Source of the DNA: JAGPUQ01 sp947084925
GTDB taxonomy: Bacteria > Pseudomonadota > Gammaproteobacteria > Pseudomonadales > Porticoccaceae
Direction of reading: 5' to 3'
DNA length: 64,000 nucleotides
NCBI GenBank assembly: GCA_947084925.1
Contig: CAMTUJ010000007.1
Span: 12,799-76,798 of the forward strand
Below, piece after piece: positions 23,756 to 32,720 of the stretch; positions within the stretch are counted from its first letter, which is position 1, and each line of letters begins with the position of its first letter. The position numbers were made by a program, and so were the translations under genes. Under the pieces are notes generated by a model. The model made no database searches and had not been told where the DNA came from. It saw only the letters and a program-made list of their open reading frames with translations.

Positions 23756-24172
23756 TCAGGTGCGGGGAATGACGACCTGCACACGGTTGCGGTCGTTGGC
23801 GCGCTCGTAGGCCACGGAGCTCGCTGCCTTGCGCAGCAGTATGATTCCGAGGCCGCCGACCTTCGCCTCCGCCAGCGAAGTGGCCGGTGTCGGGTCCGGC
23901 TGCTCCAGGGGATTGAACGGGCGGCCCCGGTCGCTCACCACCAGCATCACATGTTCCGGCGCCAGGCTGACCGCCACCTCGACCGGATGATCGCGGTCGA
24001 GACCACCGTGGCGAAGCGCGTTGGTCACCAGCTCCTCGAACACCAGTTCGGCCTGAAAGCGCGGTCGTTCACCCACCCCGGCCCGGATCAGGATGGCGCC
24101 GAGTTCGGTCATGCCGCGGGCCAGCTCGCCCGTGCCGCACCCGATCTCCAGTCGCGCTTCGTCCGATGCCAC
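23756..24172 (-). CDS. Anti-sigma-factor-type ATP-binding kinase (RsbW/SpoIIAB-like)
   Basis: 138 residues. HATPase_c_2 fold: N-box FEELVTNALRHGG, G1 box VSDRGRPFNP and the glycine loop GGLGIILLRKAASSV. In partner switching such kinases phosphorylate a STAS antagonist and bind a target. The start is GTG with GAGG a few bases ahead. It is the last of three same-strand genes after a SpoIIE phosphatase and a STAS protein; 30 nt separate it from the STAS stop. No sigma factor gene lies beside it, so the output is unknown. Confidence 0.88.
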   Translation of the reverse strand: MASDEARLEIGCGTGELARGMTELGAILIRAGVGERPRFQAELVFEELVTNALRHGGLDRDHPVEVAVSLAPEHVMLVVSDRGRPFNPLEQPDPTPATSLAEAKVGGLGIILLRKAASSVAYERANDRNRVQVVIPRT

Positions 24173-24202
24173 GCAGACCTCGCGGTGGTTGACCCAAATT
24201 CG

Positions 24203-24544
24203 TTATCCGTGCAGCTGCCCGAGTGCTTCCTCGCCGCTGAAAACGACGGCAATGATGTCGGACAGGGCCGCATTGGTGAAGACTTCGTTGACCATCGCCT
24301 GAGGCGAGAGCAGCACCAGCCTGCCGCCCTTTTTGCTCGCGGAACGGGCTACGGTGATGAACATGCGCAGCCCCATCGAGGCGATGAAGGATACCTCGGA
24401 AAGATCGACGATGGCTTGGTGGCCGCCCGGTACGATGCTCGCGGAAAACCGGGTTTCGATCTGGTCGACGCCCGGGGTATCCAGGCGGCCACGCAACGCT
24501 ATTCTTATTGCCTTGCCGTCCAACTCGGTCACTTCCATTTCCAT
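24203..24544 (-). CDS. STAS-domain anti-anti-sigma factor (RsbV/SpoIIAA-like)
   Basis: 113 residues from MEMEVTEL, one STAS domain: RLDTPGVDQIE, IVDLSEVSFIASMGLRMF (the loop with the phosphorylatable serine) and GGRLVLLSPQ. It would switch between the neighbouring kinase and the phosphatase according to its phosphorylation. The ATG is preferred over an upstream GTG at 24559, with GGAG about 10 nt before it. Confidence 0.88.
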   Translation of the reverse strand: MEMEVTELDGKAIRIALRGRLDTPGVDQIETRFSASIVPGGHQAIVDLSEVSFIASMGLRMFITVARSASKKGGRLVLLSPQAMVNEVFTNAALSDIIAVVFSGEEALGQLHG

Positions 24545-24619
24545 GGCGGGTCGCTCCACTTCGGTTACGGGCTGCGGGCGACCATGGGGCCGCTCAAATG
24601 ACCCGATGCTAAAGGGCTT

Positions 24620-25750
24620 TCATGAATCGAATGTGACAGTCAGAAGCGAAAAGTCGTCGTCGAAGGGGCCGGGGCGCGCGATGGCCCTGACCTGCCGATG
24701 CAGCCGCTCCGGCTCCGTCGTCGCGGGGTCGGTGGCCTGGGTCAGCAACGGCAAAAAATCATCGAGACCCCATTCCTTGCCCGCGGCGGTGACGATCTCG
24801 AAGACGCCGTCGCTGAACAGATACAGGGTCGCACCCGGCGTCACGGTCAGCACTTCAGCCTTGTAGGCATGGTCGGGCATGAGTCCGATGAGCGGCCCCC
24901 GGCTCTGCACGGGTGTCGCCTGCATCCGGTCCGGCGTCACCAGGAAGCCCGGATGGTGGCCTCCGCATGCGAAGCGCAAGGCGCGGGTCGGATGGTTGTA
25001 CACGCCGTACCACATGGTGAAGTACATGTCGTCGTGGTTTTCCATCTGGAACATCCGGTTCAGTTTGCGCAACACCTGCTCGGGATCGGTGAAGTCGGTA
25101 TCCGGCAGTGCGCGCTGGCGCAGCACGTTGAGCAGCGACACCGAATGCATGGCCGCGCTGACGCCATGTCCCGCGACATCGACAATGTAGGCGGCGAAGT
25201 TGTCGTCATCGAGGGCGTGGTAGCCGAAGACGTCGCCGCCCAGGCGTTCCGAGGGCAGATAGAGCCAGTCGGTCCGGATCGGACCGCTGCCGAGCGGCGT
25301 GGGCAAGAGGGCTTGTACATAGCTGCTGGCCTTGGTCAGCGCCTTGTCGAGATCCAGGGACTCGCGGGCTTCCTGCCGGTTGCGAAGCTCGTATTGCAGG
25401 ACATGGGCACCGACCGAGAACACCATGCCTTCGGTCAGTTCGAACGGCTGGTTGATGCGGGAGCCACCGATCAGCGTGCCGTTGGTGGAGTCGTGGTCGA
25501 TCAGCACGGGCGTGTCCGACCGCAGTTCGATGGTGCAGTGGCGGCGCGACACCCGGCCATCCGGCAGCACGAGGTCGCACTCCGGCCCGCGCCCGATGAC
25601 CAAGGACCGCGCAGCGATCTCGACTCGCAGGCCCGGCTGTGAACCTTCGAGCACCAGGAGGTAGTGACCCATCTCGGCCCGTGGCGTCGGCAGCGAACCG
25701 GCAAAGAAAACAGCGGTGCGATCGAGAGGTGACTCGTCCGATGCAGTCAT
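24620..25750 (-). CDS. FHA-domain SpoIIE/RsbU-type serine phosphatase
   Basis: 376 residues. An N-terminal FHA phosphopeptide-binding domain (about 29-120: VIGRGPECDLVLPDGRVSRRH, HDSTNGTLI) is joined to a PP2C-type SpoIIE domain (about 150-376) with ERLGGDVFGY, YIVDVAGHGVSAAMHS, FACGGHHPG and LFSDGVFEI, which carry the metal-binding aspartates. It would dephosphorylate the STAS protein. The FHA input suggests control by a Ser/Thr kinase that is not in this window. First gene of the three-gene partner-switching set. Confidence 0.92.
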   Translation of the reverse strand: MTASDESPLDRTAVFFAGSLPTPRAEMGHYLLVLEGSQPGLRVEIAARSLVIGRGPECDLVLPDGRVSRRHCTIELRSDTPVLIDHDSTNGTLIGGSRINQPFELTEGMVFSVGAHVLQYELRNRQEARESLDLDKALTKASSYVQALLPTPLGSGPIRTDWLYLPSERLGGDVFGYHALDDDNFAAYIVDVAGHGVSAAMHSVSLLNVLRQRALPDTDFTDPEQVLRKLNRMFQMENHDDMYFTMWYGVYNHPTRALRFACGGHHPGFLVTPDRMQATPVQSRGPLIGLMPDHAYKAEVLTVTPGATLYLFSDGVFEIVTAAGKEWGLDDFLPLLTQATDPATTEPERLHRQVRAIARPGPFDDDFSLLTVTFDS

Positions 25751-25998
25751 GGGTCATTCCGTCAGTGGTGGTGGTATCGGTTGGCTGCTCAGGCGCATCC
25801 GCCCGCCCGGCCCGCGGACCTGAGCGTGATGACGCGCACAGAATGACAGAATGAATGATCAATCCTTCGGTGCCGGGCACGATCAGCGCCGACAAGGCGT
25901 ATGCTCAGGCTCGCCTCCGAGGCTTGCTCCATCAGTCCGTGCAGGCTCGCTGAGGCAATCCAACGCAGATGTTAAACCGATATACAGGGGAACTGTCC

Positions 25999-26769
25999 AT
26001 GAAGCGTCATTCCGTCACGAGATTTCGCGCCCCGCTGCTGGCCGGCCTGTTGATCTGCGCCGCGAGCGGCGCCCAGGCCGTGCCCATCGGAGCTTTTGAA
26101 GGCCCCGCGGACAATGCGGTACTGACCGGCCTGGTGGATGTCTGGGGCTGGGCTGCTGACGCCACCGCGGAGATTGACTCGGTAATCCTGCTGGTCGATG
26201 GCGTGACCCCTGGCCGCGAGCTCGGCTACGGTGGCGAACGCCGCGATGTCGCCGCGGCGCATCCGGAAATCGCCGATGCCCTGCACTCCGGGTTTGCCGC
26301 TGCCATCCACACCAAACACATGACCAACGGGCCGCATACCCTCACGGTGGTGGCACGCAATGAAGTGGGCGAGGAGACCCGGTTCGACAAATCCGTGGTG
26401 GTTTCCAATACGCCGGAGGTGGGTATTGTATGGGACAGCATAGACCTTTCCAGTGCCACCTCGCGCATCACGGACGGCACGCTGTTCCTGGATGGAGTCG
26501 TGCTGAATGGCCGCTCCTACGACAACCTTGAACTCAGGTTCGACCACTTCAGCAACGCGTTTGTCATCGTCGGCTTTGCCGGTGATCTGGATCGCGACGG
26601 TTTTGCCGATGATGACGCAGACCATGATGGGCATCACGACGCGACCGATGACACCGACGATACCGACGATACCGAAGACGACCACGGCGCGCCCGGCGAG
26701 GATGATCCGGAGGACGACGCCGGGGATGACTCTGCGGATGACTCTGAGGACGACACCGCCGCGCCCTGA
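25999..26769 (+). CDS. Secreted Ig-like protein with Asp-rich C-terminal tail
   Basis: 256 residues from MKRHSVTRF. A signal peptide ends at ASGAQA. Residues about 27-125 hold an Ig-like beta domain of the 'VDVWGWAAD...IDSVILLVDG...GPHTLTVVARN' type. A second strand-rich part follows, then DLDRDGFADDDADHDGHHD, a calcium-binding DxDxDG-like run, and a tail of nearly pure D, E and T (DDTDDTDDTEDDH). The tail is coded by near-exact 9-nt repeats (about 26647-26675) and is likely to vary in length. Calcium or mineral binding outside the cell is inferred. No neighbour suggests a pathway. Confidence 0.72.
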   Translation: MKRHSVTRFRAPLLAGLLICAASGAQAVPIGAFEGPADNAVLTGLVDVWGWAADATAEIDSVILLVDGVTPGRELGYGGERRDVAAAHPEIADALHSGFAAAIHTKHMTNGPHTLTVVARNEVGEETRFDKSVVVSNTPEVGIVWDSIDLSSATSRITDGTLFLDGVVLNGRSYDNLELRFDHFSNAFVIVGFAGDLDRDGFADDDADHDGHHDATDDTDDTDDTEDDHGAPGEDDPEDDAGDDSADDSEDDTAAP

Positions 26770-26817
26770 CCCCTGCCCGATAGTGCGAGCTGGCAGCCTG
26801 TTGGCCAGCAGCCACCT

Positions 26818-26843
26818 GGCGTAGCGCAGGGACACGCTACGCC
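26818..26843. terminator. Hairpin between convergent genes
   Basis: GGCGTAGCG and CGCTACGCC (9-bp perfect stem) around an 8-nt loop, between the Asp-rich protein gene and regA, which converge. No T-run follows, so it may be a weak or Rho-assisted bidirectional terminator. Confidence 0.45.
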
Positions 26844-26945
26844 CGCACCGCCTCCCCGGCGCCACTGGTATGCTGTTGCGGCATTGTCCGCGCGTTCAAC
26901 TTGCCTTCCGCACTGGTGCTTGGGTGGCGCGCTTCCCGCCGACCG

Positions 26946-27479
26946 TCACTGTTTGACCGGACGTTTCGTAAGTTTGCGTTGCAGGGTGCGGCGATGCATT
27001 CCCAGGGCACGGGCAGTGCTGGCGATGTTGCCGTTGTGCTCGTCGAGAATCCGCTGGATGTGCTCCCATTCGACGCGCTCCAGCGAGGGTATCGCTGCGG
27101 GCGCTGGTGGTTCCGGGGGCGCCTCGCTCTCGAAGGCGGCGAGGATTTCGGTGATCCCGGCCGGTTTGCCGAGATAATGGGTAGCGCCCAGCTTGATCGC
27201 ACTCACGGCGGTTGCGACGCTGGAATAGCCGGTCAGGACCACGATCGCGATGGCGGGTTCCTGGGCCTTTAGGCGTGGTATCAGGTGCAACCCGGAGATC
27301 TCGGCAAGTTTGAGGTCCAGGATTGCCCGCTGTGGGTGGAACCGCGCGCATGCGCCCAGCGCGGCGTCGGCGTCGTGGGCGATGGCCACCTCGTGATGCA
27401 GACGCTCCAGGCTGCGGGCGAGGGCCGTGCAAAACGCTGGATCGTCGTCGACGATCAGGTAGCGGTGGCGCTGTGTCAC
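26946..27479 (-). CDS. regA: RegA/PrrA/ActR-type response regulator
   Basis: 177 residues. Receiver domain with acidic pocket DDD (11-13), phosphoacceptor D55, T83 and K105. A proline-rich linker (PPEPPAPAA) joins it to a Fis-type helix-turn-helix NGNIASTARALGMHRRTLQRKL. These short, single-HTH regulators pair with RegB sensors and control redox-linked genes (respiration, carbon and nitrogen fixation, photosynthesis in other bacteria). It overlaps the kinase gene by ATGA and follows it. The regulon here is unknown. Confidence 0.92.
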   Translation of the reverse strand: MTQRHRYLIVDDDPAFCTALARSLERLHHEVAIAHDADAALGACARFHPQRAILDLKLAEISGLHLIPRLKAQEPAIAIVVLTGYSSVATAVSAIKLGATHYLGKPAGITEILAAFESEAPPEPPAPAAIPSLERVEWEHIQRILDEHNGNIASTARALGMHRRTLQRKLTKRPVKQ

Positions 27480-28741
27480 GGGCGGGGAACCCGCAGCGGC
27501 AGGGTGATTCGGGTCAGGGTGCCGCCACCCTCCGCGTTGTGAAGTTCCACCGCGCCGCCGTGGCGGCCGATGGTGGAGTGCGACAGGAACAGCCCCAGTC
27601 CCAGTCCGTGGGGTTTTTCGCTGCGTCCCGGTCGTCCCAGGTGTTGTCGCTGTTCCGGACCGATACCCGGGCCGAAGTCGCGAATCCGGAGGGTCAGGAT
27701 TTCCCGCGACCAGTGTGCGTCCACGGTGATTTGCGGCGAGGCGTCAGCGGCGTTGTCGAGCAGGTTGTGGAGTGCGGGTTCGATGGCGGGGTGAAAAATC
27801 GCCACGATATCCGGGCAGTTGGGGTCCAGCTTCAGGGTCGCCAGGGTCCGCGGTCGGATGACCCGCCAGGCGTCCAGCAGCGCAAGCAGATACTGACGTA
27901 CTGGCTGGGCGGCTTGAGCGTGTTCGGGAACGCTGGCGGCCCGCACCAGTTTTTTCAGTGTCTCGCGACAGCGGTCCAGCTGGCGGTCAAGCACGGCGAG
28001 ATCCCCCTCGGCGAGTGTGCGATGTCCCGCCGGGCCCGCGAGCGCGTCCTCGACCAGCAGTTTCATGGTGTTGAGCGGTGTGCCCAGCTCGTGGGCGGCG
28101 CCCGCCGCGAGCGTGGCCACGCTCAGCAACTGCTCGTCGCGCAACTGCTCCTCCCGTTGCTGGGCGATCTGCTGCTGCTGATGGCGCAGGGTTTCCGCCA
28201 TGTTGAACAAAAAGTAGCCGATCAAGGCTGCGCTTACCGCGAAGTTCGCCCACATGCCGAGGACATGCAGGTTGAGACCGCCGTGGTGTGCCGTCGGCAC
28301 CAGCGCTGGAATCGGCTGATAAAAAACCAGCAACAGGCTGTAGCAGGCAAAGGCCAGCGCCGCGACGGCCCAGCTGAGCTTGCGGCCCAGGGTGGCTGCG
28401 GCGATGCTGACCGGCACCAGATAATAGGAAATCAGCGGGTTGGTCGCTCCGCCGCTGAAATACAGCAGGCAGCTCAATCCTGCGATATCCAGCAGCAGGT
28501 GGCCGAAGAATTCGGCTTCCGAAATCGGCGGCGGACGCCGGGTACGCCCCCGTGCCAGCGCATTCAGAACCGCGAAGACGCCGAGCATGGCGCCGAGCAG
28601 CAGCAGTTTCGATCCCCGGGGCAACGCCGGACCCAGGGCGACGAGCGCCAGACCGAGGCAGCCCAGTGCGATGTAGCGAATCGTGGTCAGCTGGCGCAGA
28701 TTGTTGCGGGCTGCGGACAACGCGGGCACGGCCTGGATCAT
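27476..28741 (-). CDS. regB: RegB/PrrB/ActS-type redox sensor histidine kinase
   Basis: 421 residues with about six membrane segments. GGATNPL (97-103), between segments, is this protein's version of the quinone-binding GGxxNPF motif. The H-box is AAHELGTPLNTMK (H217). The redox-box cysteine that controls RegB activity appears conserved at C258 (DRCRETL). ATP-binding motifs follow: HNLLDNAADAS, DFGPGIG, GLGLGLFLS. It therefore probably senses ubiquinone and thiol redox state and phosphorylates the downstream RegA. ATG at 28741 chosen because the upstream extension runs into the argG leader. Confidence 0.92.
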   Translation of the reverse strand: MIQAVPALSAARNNLRQLTTIRYIALGCLGLALVALGPALPRGSKLLLLGAMLGVFAVLNALARGRTRRPPPISEAEFFGHLLLDIAGLSCLLYFSGGATNPLISYYLVPVSIAAATLGRKLSWAVAALAFACYSLLLVFYQPIPALVPTAHHGGLNLHVLGMWANFAVSAALIGYFLFNMAETLRHQQQQIAQQREEQLRDEQLLSVATLAAGAAHELGTPLNTMKLLVEDALAGPAGHRTLAEGDLAVLDRQLDRCRETLKKLVRAASVPEHAQAAQPVRQYLLALLDAWRVIRPRTLATLKLDPNCPDIVAIFHPAIEPALHNLLDNAADASPQITVDAHWSREILTLRIRDFGPGIGPEQRQHLGRPGRSEKPHGLGLGLFLSHSTIGRHGGAVELHNAEGGGTLTRITLPLRVPRP

Positions 28742-28872
28742 GGCGGGATGGTAGCAGAGCCGGGTGCGGTGGATCGGCGTATCCCCGGAGCAGCGCACAT
28801 CCTGTCGTGCATGGGTGGCGGATGGCGGGTAAAATCCGCGCTCCTTCTCTGGCCGTATCTCGGGGGCTTTCC

Positions 28873-30090
<1,218 letters not shown>

Positions 30091-30117
30091 TATCCCAGGC
30101 TCACGAGGAGGAAGATC

Positions 30118-30498
30118 ATGCGACTTTTGCACACCATGCTGCGGGTCGGCGATCTCGACCGCTCGATCGCTTTCTACACCGGGCTGCTCGGCATGCGGTT
30201 ACTGCGCCGCAAGGATTTTCCGGGCGGTCGTTTCACTCTGGCTTTTCTCGGCTACGGCGCGGAATCCGAGCAGACGGTGCTGGAGCTGACTCACAACTGG
30301 GATACCGCGAGCTACGAGCTTGGCACTGCCTACGGCCATATCGCGATCGGGGTGGACGACGTTTATGCCGCCTGCGAGCGCATCAAGGCCCAGGGCGGCA
30401 AGGTGGTGCGGGAGCCCGGTCCCATGCAGCACGGCAGCACCGTGCTGGCCTTCGTCGAGGATCCGGACGGGTATCGGATCGAGCTGCTGTCGATTTAG
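30118..30498 (+). CDS. gloA: Lactoylglutathione lyase (glyoxalase I)
   Basis: 126 residues. It isomerises the methylglyoxal-glutathione adduct to S-lactoylglutathione. Metal ligands are visible: H5 in LLHTMLRV, E in TVLELTHNW, H in YGHIAIGV and E in GYRIELLS. GAGGAGGA lies close before the ATG. It follows argG by 27 nt and is probably co-transcribed. Confidence 0.96.
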   Translation: MRLLHTMLRVGDLDRSIAFYTGLLGMRLLRRKDFPGGRFTLAFLGYGAESEQTVLELTHNWDTASYELGTAYGHIAIGVDDVYAACERIKAQGGKVVREPGPMQHGSTVLAFVEDPDGYRIELLSI

Positions 30499-30516
30499 CG
30501 GTCCGACCGATAGGCT

Positions 30517-30936
30517 TCAGTCCTCGTCGTCCACTACCAGTGGTGGCGAGCCCGTCTTGGCGCGCAGCCAGTTGAGTCCCGACAGCACCGCATGCTGGCG
30601 CGCGACACGGCGTTCCAGCGCGAACTTGCCGGGATAATCGAGCAGCAGCAGCCCCATCGCCATGGTCAGCAGGCCTTGGCCGGGGATGAAGATCATGGCG
30701 AAACCCCCGGCCAGCAGAATCGCACCGAGCAGATTTTTCCCGATCAACAACAGCAATCGGATCACCGGGTGGCGCTGCTTCAGCGGGATGGCGTGACGTT
30801 TGTGATGGGCGAAGTAGTCGGACGGTATGCGCGCCACCAGCCAGGGCAGGGCGACCAGGCTGATGATGAAGGTTGCCACCGACGCGCCGGTCAGCCAGCC
30901 CACCAGCGCCTGGTTTGCCATCAGCCAGGCGTTCAC
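30517..30936 (-). CDS. Small membrane protein, PGPGW family
   Basis: 139 residues, with at least two membrane segments (TFIISLVALPWLVARI and LLLIGKNLLGAILLAGGFAMIFIPGQG). The stretch IPGQGLLTMAMGLLLLDYPGKF marks the PGPGW family, of unknown function. The proposed GTG start overlaps the ygfZ stop (GTGA); an ATG five codons later (30921) is the alternative. Neither has a clear ribosome binding site, in line with coupled translation. Confidence 0.75.
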   Translation of the reverse strand: MNAWLMANQALVGWLTGASVATFIISLVALPWLVARIPSDYFAHHKRHAIPLKQRHPVIRLLLLIGKNLLGAILLAGGFAMIFIPGQGLLTMAMGLLLLDYPGKFALERRVARQHAVLSGLNWLRAKTGSPPLVVDDED

Positions 30937-31952
30937 TCGGCGGCGTAGGGCAGCGGCAGGAATTCGACCGGCGCGCGGGCATCGCCGAATTCCAGAACGC
31001 CCGCATTGCGCGCTTCGTCCCGCAAGACCACCAGCGCCTCGCAGCGCGCGGCGCCGGCCGGCGCCGCGAGCACCACGGTGCCGGCCGGATTGGCATCGCC
31101 CGGCAGCGCGATCGCGCTGCCGGGTGCGGGCGGGTTGGACATCGCGATACCCAGGCGATGCAGATGGCGCTTCAGCTTGCCCCGGTACTGGGTGCGGGCG
31201 ACGACTTCCTGGCCGGTGTAGCAGCCCTTGGTGAAGCTGACCGCGCCGGTGCGGTGGTAAGCGAGCATTTGCGGCAGGAACTGATCGCAGGTCTCGGCGC
31301 GGATATCCGCATGACCGGCGCGAATGGCGAGCAGATGCCACAGCGGCAGACCGGCCGGACGGGCGTGGCCTTCGAGTTCGAGCCAGCGCGTCTGCGCCCG
31401 CGCGGCGGGGACCACCAGCAGGAAGCGGGTGTCGCCGCAGTGGATGGCCAGGGTGCCGTCGGCGGCGAGTGCGCTGCCCCGGTCGGGAATCCGCAAACCC
31501 AGCGTTGCGAGGCTCGCGGCGGCGCGGCTGCCGGCCAGGCCGAGGATGCGACAGGAGTCGCTGGTATCGGCGAGACGGGTCTTGGAGAACACGGCGTATT
31601 TGGCGAGGGTTTGCAGGCTGGGCGCGACCAATGCCCGATGCATCACCAGCAGGAGTCCGGCGTCGGTCGCGGCGGCGACAAAGCTCGTGAATACCCGCCC
31701 CTGCAGGTTGCAGCAGGCGCCCCGGAGCGCGCCGCCCGGGGCCAGCTCGCTGAAGTCGGCGGTGCTCTGGCCCTGCAGAAATTTCGCGCTGTCGGGTCCC
31801 GTCAGGCTGATCGCTCCGAGATCGCCGAGATCGCAGAGCGCCGCATCGGCAAGCAGCGCGTCGTAGCCAGCGGGAGTTTCCGCAAATGAGAACGCCAGGT
31901 CGCCAGCCAAGTGGCCACCGCGTGCCGCGAGAAATTGGGGCCAGTCTGTCAC
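30933..31952 (-). CDS. ygfZ: tRNA-modifying/iron-sulfur assembly protein YgfZ
   Basis: 339 residues. GcvT-like folate-binding protein of the YgfZ/IBA57 family that helps repair or assemble Fe-S enzymes such as MiaB. The signature KGCYTGQEVVAR with its conserved cysteine is present. The start is GTG (VTDWPQFLAARGG), preceded by AGGAG at 8 nt. This matches the usual family N-terminus better than the upstream ATGs at 31997 and 32009. Divergent from sdhE. Confidence 0.93.
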   Translation of the reverse strand: MTDWPQFLAARGGHLAGDLAFSFAETPAGYDALLADAALCDLGDLGAISLTGPDSAKFLQGQSTADFSELAPGGALRGACCNLQGRVFTSFVAAATDAGLLLVMHRALVAPSLQTLAKYAVFSKTRLADTSDSCRILGLAGSRAAASLATLGLRIPDRGSALAADGTLAIHCGDTRFLLVVPAARAQTRWLELEGHARPAGLPLWHLLAIRAGHADIRAETCDQFLPQMLAYHRTGAVSFTKGCYTGQEVVARTQYRGKLKRHLHRLGIAMSNPPAPGSAIALPGDANPAGTVVLAAPAGAARCEALVVLRDEARNAGVLEFGDARAPVEFLPLPYAAE

Positions 31953-32010
31953 GCCGTCGTCTCCTTCATGCGCCGCGAGTGTAGCGAGTCGGTCCATGGC
32001 CATCCACACC

Positions 32011-32016
32011 TATAAT
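32011..32016 (+). promoter_or_regulatory. -10 element for sdhE-ygfX
   Basis: A perfect TATAAT 28 nt before the sdhE ATG. No good -35 at 16-18 nt. It lies just upstream of ygfZ, so the divergent promoters overlap. Confidence 0.4.
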
Positions 32017-32043
32017 GCCGGCTGTATTCGCGGAGACTCGGCC

Positions 32044-32289
32044 ATGGATCACAATCGCCTGCGCTGGGCTGCGCGTCGCGGGATGCTCGAACTGGATTTG
32101 CTGCTGACGACCTTTGTCGAGCGCGGTTATCCCCAGGCCGGGCCGGAAGACCAGGCGCGCTTCGAACGCCTGCTGGCGTGCGAGGATCAGGATCTGTTCG
32201 GCTGGTTGATGGGGCGTACCGAAGCGCCGGACGCGGAGTTGAAGGCGATTGTCGCGGCGGTACTGGATGTCTGTCGCGCCGCGCCTTGA
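32044..32289 (+). CDS. sdhE: FAD assembly factor SdhE
   Basis: 81 residues. It promotes covalent flavinylation of succinate dehydrogenase. The family motif RRGMLELDLLL (RGxxE) is at 12-22, and the acidic segment LLACEDQDLFGWLMG follows. GGAG lies 8 nt upstream. The gene overlaps ygfX by 23 nt, the standard sdhE-ygfX (cptB-cptA) pair. Confidence 0.95.
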   Translation: MDHNRLRWAARRGMLELDLLLTTFVERGYPQAGPEDQARFERLLACEDQDLFGWLMGRTEAPDAELKAIVAAVLDVCRAAP

Positions 32290-32683
32290 AGTGGTCCTGC
32301 GGCCGTCGCGGCGCTGGGCGTGGTTGCTGGCGGTCACGCTTGGGGCCGTTGCGCTCGTCTGTATCGGACTGCCCCTGAAACCCTGGGAGCGCATCGGGTT
32401 GTTCGGGGCGCTGCTCGGCGTTGGCGTTCTGACAGTGCGCAACTGGCGCCGGCTGGCCCGCGCGGATCTGTTGCTCTGGGATGGAACGTCCTGGCAACTG
32501 CGTGCACAGGGCGAGTATGTGCGGCTGGAAAACTGCCGGCCGGAATACGTCTCGTCCTGGCTGATCGTGCTCAGCTTCACCGATCCGAAACGCCGGCGGC
32601 ACCTGCCGCTGTTCAGCGACGCCACGACGCCGGATGGGTTCCGGCGGTTACAGGTGCTGGTGCGCAGCGGCGCGCTGGCCTGA
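32267..32683 (+). CDS. YgfX family membrane protein
   Basis: 138 residues from MSVAPRLEVVL. Two adjacent membrane helices (AWLLAVTLGAVALVCIGL, IGLFGALLGVGVLTV) precede a soluble beta part ending YVSSWLIVLSFTDPKRRRHLPLFSDATTPDGFRRLQVLVR, typical of YgfX/CptA. In E. coli it partners SdhE and was described as a cell-division toxin; here only position and fold support the call. It ends 37 nt before the nadB stop (convergent). Confidence 0.82.
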   Translation: MSVAPRLEVVLRPSRRWAWLLAVTLGAVALVCIGLPLKPWERIGLFGALLGVGVLTVRNWRRLARADLLLWDGTSWQLRAQGEYVRLENCRPEYVSSWLIVLSFTDPKRRRHLPLFSDATTPDGFRRLQVLVRSGALA

Positions 32684-32720
32684 ACCCGCGCGGGCAGTCG
32701 CCGGAGCGCGTCGGTGACCG

